Shown here: one piece after another, positions 37,518-41,121 of the stretch
How the letters are laid out: the number at the start of each line of letters is the position of its first letter
Numbering within the stretch: the first letter of the stretch is position 1
Translations under genes and position numbers: made by a program
Notes under the pieces: model-generated
Seen by the model: only the letters and a program-made list of their open reading frames with translations
Databases searched by the model: none
What the model was told of the DNA's origin: nothing
Source: a virus
DNA length: 41,121 nt
Reading direction: 5' to 3' (one strand)
Virus record (IMG/VR): IMGVR_UViG_3300035181_001425
Location: 1 to 41,121 of that record

Positions 37518-38239
37518 AGATCATCGAATGCATCCAGGGCACGGACGAATGGAAGGCCGCTCGCGCCGGGAAGGTCACTGCCTCCAAGATCCCCGACGTC
37601 ATGGCGAAGCTGAAAACCGGAGGCGAGGCCTCCGCGCGCCGGGACTACCGCCTGCAGCTCGTCTGCGAAATCCTCACGGGCCAGCCTTCCGAGCGGGGCT
37701 TTGTCTCCGCTGAGATGAAGTGGGGAACCGAGCAGGAGCCCTTCGCTCGTGCCGCCTACGAGGTCCGCAAGGGCTGTCTCGTGGATCAGGTGGGCCTGGT
37801 CATCCATCCCACGATCGAGCGTGGCGCTGCCTCACCTGATGGCCTCACCCTGGACCAGGGGATCGAAGACGCCCTGCTGTCCGGTCTGAATGAGGATGAG
37901 CAGCAGAAGATGCGTGCCATCTGGGCCAAGGGCGGCATGGCCCCTTGTGAGGGTCTGGTTGAAATCAAGTGCCCGAAGACCGCCACCCACATCGGCTACC
38001 TCCGTGCTGGCGTCGTTCCCTCAGACTACCAGCCGCAGATGCTCTGGCAGATGGCCTGCACGGGCGCCCAGTGGTGCGATTTCGTGAGCTACGACCCGCG
38101 CCTGCCTGAGAATCTCCAGCTCTTCGTAGTGCGCTTCAAGCGCGACGAGGCGCGAATCGCTGCCATGGAGGCAGAGGTGGAGGCCTTCCTGCACGAGGCG
38201 GATAAGGATGTTGCGGAGCTGAGAGGCCTGGCCGCATGA
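37514..38239 (+). CDS. YqaJ/lambda-type exonuclease
   Basis: A 241-residue nuclease of the YqaJ viral recombinase family, which resects double-stranded ends to give single strands for the ERF protein. Motifs: QGTDEWKAARAGKVTASKI, GFVSAEMKWGTEQEPFARAAYE, GAASPDGL (Asp), and GLVEIKCPKTATHIGYL with the E-x-K metal motif, then YQPQMLWQMACTGAQWCDFVSYDP. Length and order are typical. It overlaps the next gene by ATGA. Confidence 0.93.
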   Translation: MKIIECIQGTDEWKAARAGKVTASKIPDVMAKLKTGGEASARRDYRLQLVCEILTGQPSERGFVSAEMKWGTEQEPFARAAYEVRKGCLVDQVGLVIHPTIERGAASPDGLTLDQGIEDALLSGLNEDEQQKMRAIWAKGGMAPCEGLVEIKCPKTATHIGYLRAGVVPSDYQPQMLWQMACTGAQWCDFVSYDPRLPENLQLFVVRFKRDEARIAAMEAEVEAFLHEADKDVAELRGLAA

Positions 38240-38446
38240 CGCACAAGACTAAATCCCCCCCCCCTCATCAAATGGCGCACAGCCGACCTCGGACACTCTG
38301 CTCACCGTCGTGGGAAGTGCCTCGGATCTGCCTGGGAAGCCAACGGCAAATTCTGGTGCTACGTCCTTCGCATGGAGCAGACCTTTGGCCCTTTCAGGTC
38401 ACGGGAGCAGGCCATGTCTGAGCTGGAAGCGCGGTGCCCCGCATGA
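38236..38446 (+). CDS. Small gene interrupted by a C10 homopolymer (phase-variable or sequencing indel)
   Basis: The start ATG 38236 overlaps the exonuclease stop as ATGA. After KTKS the frame meets ten consecutive C (38254-38263). As written it runs out of context to 38421. With nine C it continues as IKWRTADLGHSAHRRGKCLG, EANGKFWCYVLRMEQTFGPF and SREQAMSELEARCPA, ending at TGA 38446 in an ATGA overlap with the next gene. Both coupled junctions support a 69-residue protein. It is either a phase-variable gene, a ribosomal/transcriptional slippage gene, or a read error. No family is assigned. Confidence 0.65.
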
Positions 38447-38658
38447 GCGACTTCAAACTCTCCGCCGCGAAGATGGCCGAGCGCCTCCGCCTCATGGCGA
38501 AATACAAGAAGCAGGCCCAGGAAGAAGGACGCGAGTTCGTTGAACTTCCCGTCGATGACCTCTTCAATGCAGGCGACCAGGCCGCGCTGGATCTCTATGA
38601 GCGCGAGCTGGCTGAATACACCGGCCAGCAGCGGCTGCCGCTCGATCTAGCGATGTAA
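38443..38658 (+). CDS. Small helical protein
   Basis: A 71-residue protein from ATG 38443 (a GTG at 38434 is a less likely start). It is charged and helical: SAAKMAERLRLMAKYKKQAQ, VELPVDDLFNAGDQAALDLY, and GQQRLPLDLAM. No family is recognised. It follows the C10-interrupted gene by an ATGA overlap. Confidence 0.6.
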   Translation: MSDFKLSAAKMAERLRLMAKYKKQAQEEGREFVELPVDDLFNAGDQAALDLYERELAEYTGQQRLPLDLAM

Positions 38659-38683
38659 ACCAACCACCCAGTTTGGAGGCTTT

Positions 38684-38881
38684 GTGACCATCTGCGCAGC
38701 CAGGAGCCTGCCCATCATCTTCGACGCTGAAGCGTGCGAGCTGTCGATCCTCTACGACGAAACGCAGGCATGGCTTCGCGAGGGCCTGGCCCAACGCTGC
38801 AACTACACCCGTCAGGAGCTGCATGCCGAGGTGAAGGTGATGTTCCGCACGATGCTGAGGGACTGCGGGGTGGCTGCGTGA
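38684..38881 (+). CDS. Small hypothetical protein
   Basis: A 65-residue protein starting at GTG 38684 behind GGAGG. It reads SLPIIFDAEACELSILYDE, AWLREGLAQRCNYTRQELH and ends MFRTMLRDCGVAA. It ends in a GTGA overlap with the next gene. No family or motif is recognised. Confidence 0.6.
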   Translation: MTICAARSLPIIFDAEACELSILYDETQAWLREGLAQRCNYTRQELHAEVKVMFRTMLRDCGVAA

Positions 38882-39546
38882 CCCGCGAGTCGCTGGAGCT
38901 GCGAGAAAAGCGCCGTGAGTTGTCCGAGCTTGAGGCCTCCAAGGACTCCGGAGGAGCGCTTTACGACGCCATGCATCAATCCCTGCTGGACGACATTGCA
39001 GAGCTGGAGGGCCAGCCCATGCCAGTTCAAGCACTTCCCGAAACAAAACCGGCTCCGGAGACGCCCATGCCGAAGATCGCTATCAACCAGCCCGATCCCG
39101 CCAAGCGTGTGGCCCATCTGATGGAGAAGATCCACGCAGCCGCCAAGAGTGGGGAGAAGCTCTACTGGGCTCAACAGGAGGTCCGGAAGCTCTGTGAGGT
39201 CCATGGGCTGGACGTTCCTCCGGAGGCCGCCAAGGTGACCGTAGGCGCTTCTGGCGGCAAGCATCAGGCCCCCGCCAAGAAGACCGTGGCTCGACCTGGC
39301 CGGGTGGACGAGAATCCGACGCCGGCGCCGAGGGTCGTCCACGAAGCCCCGGAACCCACGCCAATCCTGGTGACGGTGGTGGAAGGAATCCCCGCCCTGT
39401 CATCTCTGCGCTCCCAGGCCTTATCCCTTCTCGCCATCCTGGATCGTTGCTCGCCGGATGAGGCGGCCTATGCCAAGAAGGAGCTGGCCGTCATCTCGGA
39501 AATCATGGACCTCGCCTTCTCGCTGGTGAGCAGGAGGGTGGCGTGA
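38878..39546 (+). CDS. Hypothetical early protein with helical ends
   Basis: A 222-residue protein from GTG 38878 (GTGA overlap); a longer frame to 38734 lies inside the upstream gene. The start is a charged helix (ESLELREKRRELSELEASKD), the middle has KRVAHLMEKIHAAAKSGEKLYWAQQEVRKLCE, then a Pro/Ala/Lys linker (about 135-170), and a helical end (SLRSQALSLLAILDRCSPDEAAYAKKEL in two segments). No family is recognised. Confidence 0.6.
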   Translation: MTRESLELREKRRELSELEASKDSGGALYDAMHQSLLDDIAELEGQPMPVQALPETKPAPETPMPKIAINQPDPAKRVAHLMEKIHAAAKSGEKLYWAQQEVRKLCEVHGLDVPPEAAKVTVGASGGKHQAPAKKTVARPGRVDENPTPAPRVVHEAPEPTPILVTVVEGIPALSSLRSQALSLLAILDRCSPDEAAYAKKELAVISEIMDLAFSLVSRRVA

Positions 39547-39794
39547 TGGCGAAGCTCGAAGCCACCATCAATCTGCTACACCTTCCCGAAGTGATGCGCA
39601 CCCAGGCCATGATGCAGGAGGTCATGCCGGTGGTCTCCGACATGATGCACGACCATGATGCCTGCGCTCAGGTCAGAGGCATCAAGTGCTGCCCATGTCG
39701 CTTCTGCCGAGCGGTTCGAGCCTGGGTTACGCCCGTGGCTGCTGGGACCATCCAGTTCTGCGCATCGATCAACGAAAACGAACCCCCTACCTAA
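39546..39794 (+). CDS. Small Cys/Met-rich hypothetical protein
   Basis: An 82-residue protein from ATG 39546 in a TGATG overlap. The first half is Met-rich and helical (LLHLPEVMRTQAMMQEVMPV); the middle has IKCCPCRFCRAV, a four-Cys knot that could bind metal. No function is assigned. Confidence 0.55.
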   Translation: MAKLEATINLLHLPEVMRTQAMMQEVMPVVSDMMHDHDACAQVRGIKCCPCRFCRAVRAWVTPVAAGTIQFCASINENEPPT

Positions 39795-39803
39795 GGAGCG
39801 GCC

Positions 39804-39947
39804 ATGGGCTTGCTTGGATCTCTTTTCAAAGTCGATGGCCGCGCTGTTGGCCCCGCCCTCTCCAGGGGGAAGGCTCAGGAAGTGGCCGCTTGGCTGGAGC
39901 AGTCGTGGTCTGAACTCTCACCCATCCTTTCCCAAGGTGCCCTATGA
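39804..39947 (+). CDS. 47-residue hypothetical protein
   Basis: A short gene from ATG 39804, with AAGGAG 6-7 bases upstream, ending in an ATGA overlap with the HTH gene. It reads MGLLGSLFKVDGRAVGPALS, KAQEVAAWLEQSWSELSPIL. The signals on both sides support it. An amphipathic start and a helix are visible; no family is known. Confidence 0.6.
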   Translation: MGLLGSLFKVDGRAVGPALSRGKAQEVAAWLEQSWSELSPILSQGAL

Positions 39948-40195
39948 ACGCCCGCAAACCCAAAACCCAGATCGTCACCCAGGTCCCAGAACTGGCGGCC
40001 TTCGATCGATCCCCACTTCCCCGCATGGGCTTCACCGTGGAGGAGCTGGCGGAGATCCTCAGCTGCGGCCGCACGACCATCTACGAAACGATGGAGAAGT
40101 GGAAGGTGAAGGTCTTCTACGTGGGCCGGAAGCCGCTCGTCTCCCCGTGGGAGCTGGAGCGCGTGATTCGTGAGCAGGAGAAGACGGCAGCTTAG
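39944..40195 (+). CDS. Excisionase-like HTH protein
   Basis: An 83-residue protein with an HTH_17/excisionase-type fold: RMGFTVEELAEILSCGRTTI, YETMEKWKVKVFYVGRKPLV, SPWELERVIREQEK. The helix-turn-helix followed by a VGRKPLV wing is typical of proteins that bind integrase arm regions or act as regulators. On the early operon that leads to int it is the best candidate for the excisionase. Confidence 0.65.
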   Translation: MNARKPKTQIVTQVPELAAFDRSPLPRMGFTVEELAEILSCGRTTIYETMEKWKVKVFYVGRKPLVSPWELERVIREQEKTAA

Positions 40196-40272
40196 TGTCT
40201 GCGGTTCCCGAGGAGTGAACCCATGAAGTCAGCCACATCAAGGGTTCGCACTGATCTTTCAGCGAGGCATGC

Positions 40273-40452
40273 ATGGCGTTTTGGGACTACTACTTTGTCA
40301 TCGGATGCGTGTTTTCTGGCTACGTCCTTGGCCGCATGCACGAGCAGGGGCACGAGCACTGGAAGAACACAGCGGTCGCGGTACTCGCTGGGTTGCTGTG
40401 GCCCGCATCTCTTGCCTATGGCGTGTATCTCGCTCACTTCAAGCGTTCGTGA
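40273..40452 (+). CDS. 59-residue membrane protein
   Basis: A short gene from ATG 40273 with GAGG 5 bases upstream. The product (MAFWDYYFVIGCVFSGYVLG, KNTAVAVLAGLLWPASLAYGVYLAHFKRS) has two membrane segments with a short His/Glu loop (RMHEQGHEHW) between. It is more protein-like than the overlapping frame from 40223, which has a good ribosome binding site but an unstructured Ser/Thr/Arg product. No family is recognised. Confidence 0.6.
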   Translation: MAFWDYYFVIGCVFSGYVLGRMHEQGHEHWKNTAVAVLAGLLWPASLAYGVYLAHFKRS

Positions 40453-40461
40453 AGGAAAGCC

Positions 40462-40617
40462 ATGTCTTGGGATAACCCAACCCCTCCGAGCGTCACGGTC
40501 ACGGTGCAGGACAAGCCAGTTCTCTATCTACCTGATGGGAGCCAAGTGACCATCAAAAAGCCTGTCGGGTTTGCCAACCATCCCGCAGTTCCACCACTCA
40601 CTCGGCGCAAGCCGTAG
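40462..40617 (+). CDS. 51-residue hypothetical protein
   Basis: A short gene from ATG 40462, with AAGGA 5-6 bases upstream, ending at TAG 40617. It reads MSWDNPTPPSVTVTVQDKPV, LYLPDGSQVTIKKPVGFAN and ends TRRKP; it looks like a small beta-rich protein. The spacing and binding site fit its neighbours. No family is recognised. Confidence 0.55.
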   Translation: MSWDNPTPPSVTVTVQDKPVLYLPDGSQVTIKKPVGFANHPAVPPLTRRKP

Positions 40618-40653
40618 CTGTCCACATTCACACCCCATCGCCCAGGAGGGCAC

Positions 40654-41007
40654 ATGGAAATCAACCTGACGAAAACCGAGTTTGATGCTCTCAACGAGAA
40701 GGCCCGTTTGGTCAGCACCCAAGCCGCTCAGGATGTGCTGGCCGAGCGCCGCAGACAGGTGGATGAAGAGGGCTGGGACGCGGATCACGACGATGAGCAC
40801 GACGAGGGAGAGCTTGGCATGGCCGCAGCCTGCTACGCGATGGAGGGCGCAAGCAACCTCACGCTCGCGGGCGACGAAGGCGAACCCCCGTCAATGTGGC
40901 CTTGGGACGAAGAGTGGTGGAAGCCGAGCCCGGAGCCCCGGCGCAACCTCGTCAAGGCCGCTGCCCTGATCCTCGCTGAAATCGACCGACTCGACCGCCA
41001 GGCGTGA
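40654..41007 (+). CDS. Conserved phage accessory protein
   Basis: A 117-residue acidic protein. The pattern LAERRRQVDEEGWDADHDDEH, GELGMAAACYAM, WPWDEEWWKPSPEPRRNLVKAAALILAEIDRLDRQ is widespread in phage and prophage early regions. The DDEHDEGEL part with the later acidic helix suggests a compact helical, possibly metal-binding, protein like nucleotide pyrophosphohydrolases, but the catalytic pattern is not clear. Its function is not known to me. Confidence 0.75.
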   Translation: MEINLTKTEFDALNEKARLVSTQAAQDVLAERRRQVDEEGWDADHDDEHDEGELGMAAACYAMEGASNLTLAGDEGEPPSMWPWDEEWWKPSPEPRRNLVKAAALILAEIDRLDRQA

Positions 41008-41025
41008 GCCTGCCCAGGAGGTCCA

Positions 41026-41121
41026 ATGCCCTGCCGCTTCGATAAAAAGTCCTGCATCCGCGAGGGATGTTCGGAGTGGGAGTGTGCCTACCTCAAGACA
41101 CCCGAGGAATGCCAGCACTGG
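41026..41121 (+). CDS. 5' part of a small Cys-rich protein that continues at base 1
   Basis: Starts at ATG 41026 behind AGGAGG. The 32 codons here read MPCRFDKKSCIREGCSEWEC, AYLKTPEECQHW, and the frame goes on at base 34 of the window to TAA 87, giving 49 residues. Five Cys (3, 10, 15, 20, 29) and one His suggest a small metal-binding or disulfide-rich fold. It is the last gene of the rightward early operon before the convergent integrase. No family is recognised. Confidence 0.75.
   Translation, partial: MPCRFDKKSCIREGCSEWECAYLKTPEECQHW
41089..41121. repeat. Terminal direct repeat, right copy (assembly overlap)
   Basis: Identical to bases 1-33. The genome length without it is 41,088 bp. Confidence 0.9.

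Overview
The window is best read as one complete, circularly closed genome of a temperate myovirus of a GC-rich, probably Gram-negative bacterium. The first and last 33 bases are identical and one small gene reads straight through the junction, so the unique genome is about 41,088 bp. There is no host chromosome, IS element, CRISPR array or complete RNA gene. The host is not identified. The attachment site carries the 3' half of a tRNA-Val (anticodon GAC), so the prophage presumably sits in that host gene.

Layout: (1) 227-1882: tyrosine integrase (leftward) and attP, whose core is flanked by two copies of a 29-bp direct repeat that look like integrase arm sites. (2) 1883-33885: one almost gap-free leftward transcription unit. 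In transcription order it holds a Cro-like regulator, a putative CII-like regulator, two small membrane proteins, a ParB-like protein, a DEAH helicase, a zinc/Toprim primase, a DUF1376 protein, a YbcO-like nuclease, NinB, terminase small and large subunits, a lysis cassette, portal, MuF-like protein, protease/scaffold, cement protein, DUF2184 capsid, connectors, contractile sheath (DUF3383), tube, chaperones, tape measure, baseplate and two tail fibres. Most junctions overlap by 1 or 4 bases (TGATG, ATGA), so translation is probably coupled. (3) 33886-35398: immunity region with two divergent-control operators, an HTH repressor without a peptidase domain, an ImmA-type metallopeptidase, and a zinc-ribbon membrane protein. 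(4) 35399 to the end and round to 87: rightward early operon with a DUF1351-like coiled-coil protein, an ERF annealing protein, a YqaJ exonuclease, many small genes and an excisionase-like HTH protein.

How it works together: a palindrome, ATAGC-N5-GCTA, occurs twice between the divergent regulators and once over the promoter of the recombination operon. One repressor could therefore silence both early transcription units. The ImmA-type peptidase is the likely inactivator of that repressor. Integration uses int and attP; excision probably uses the HTH protein at 39944. The head and tail genes resemble the Bcep781/Pam3-like myovirus set (DUF1073 portal, DUF2213 protease, DUF2184 capsid, DUF4054 adaptor, DUF3383 sheath, DUF2612 baseplate protein).

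Most unusual: a small Gly/Thr-rich module of about 65 residues is inserted in five different virion proteins (seven copies); the baseplate plug protein appears circularly permuted; the lysis cassette lies between terminase and portal, uses an L,D-transpeptidase-like enzyme as its only visible wall enzyme, and contains a stand-alone copy of a tail-fibre tip domain that shares a 33-nt identical patch with the fibre gene; and one recombination-operon gene is broken by a C10 tract.
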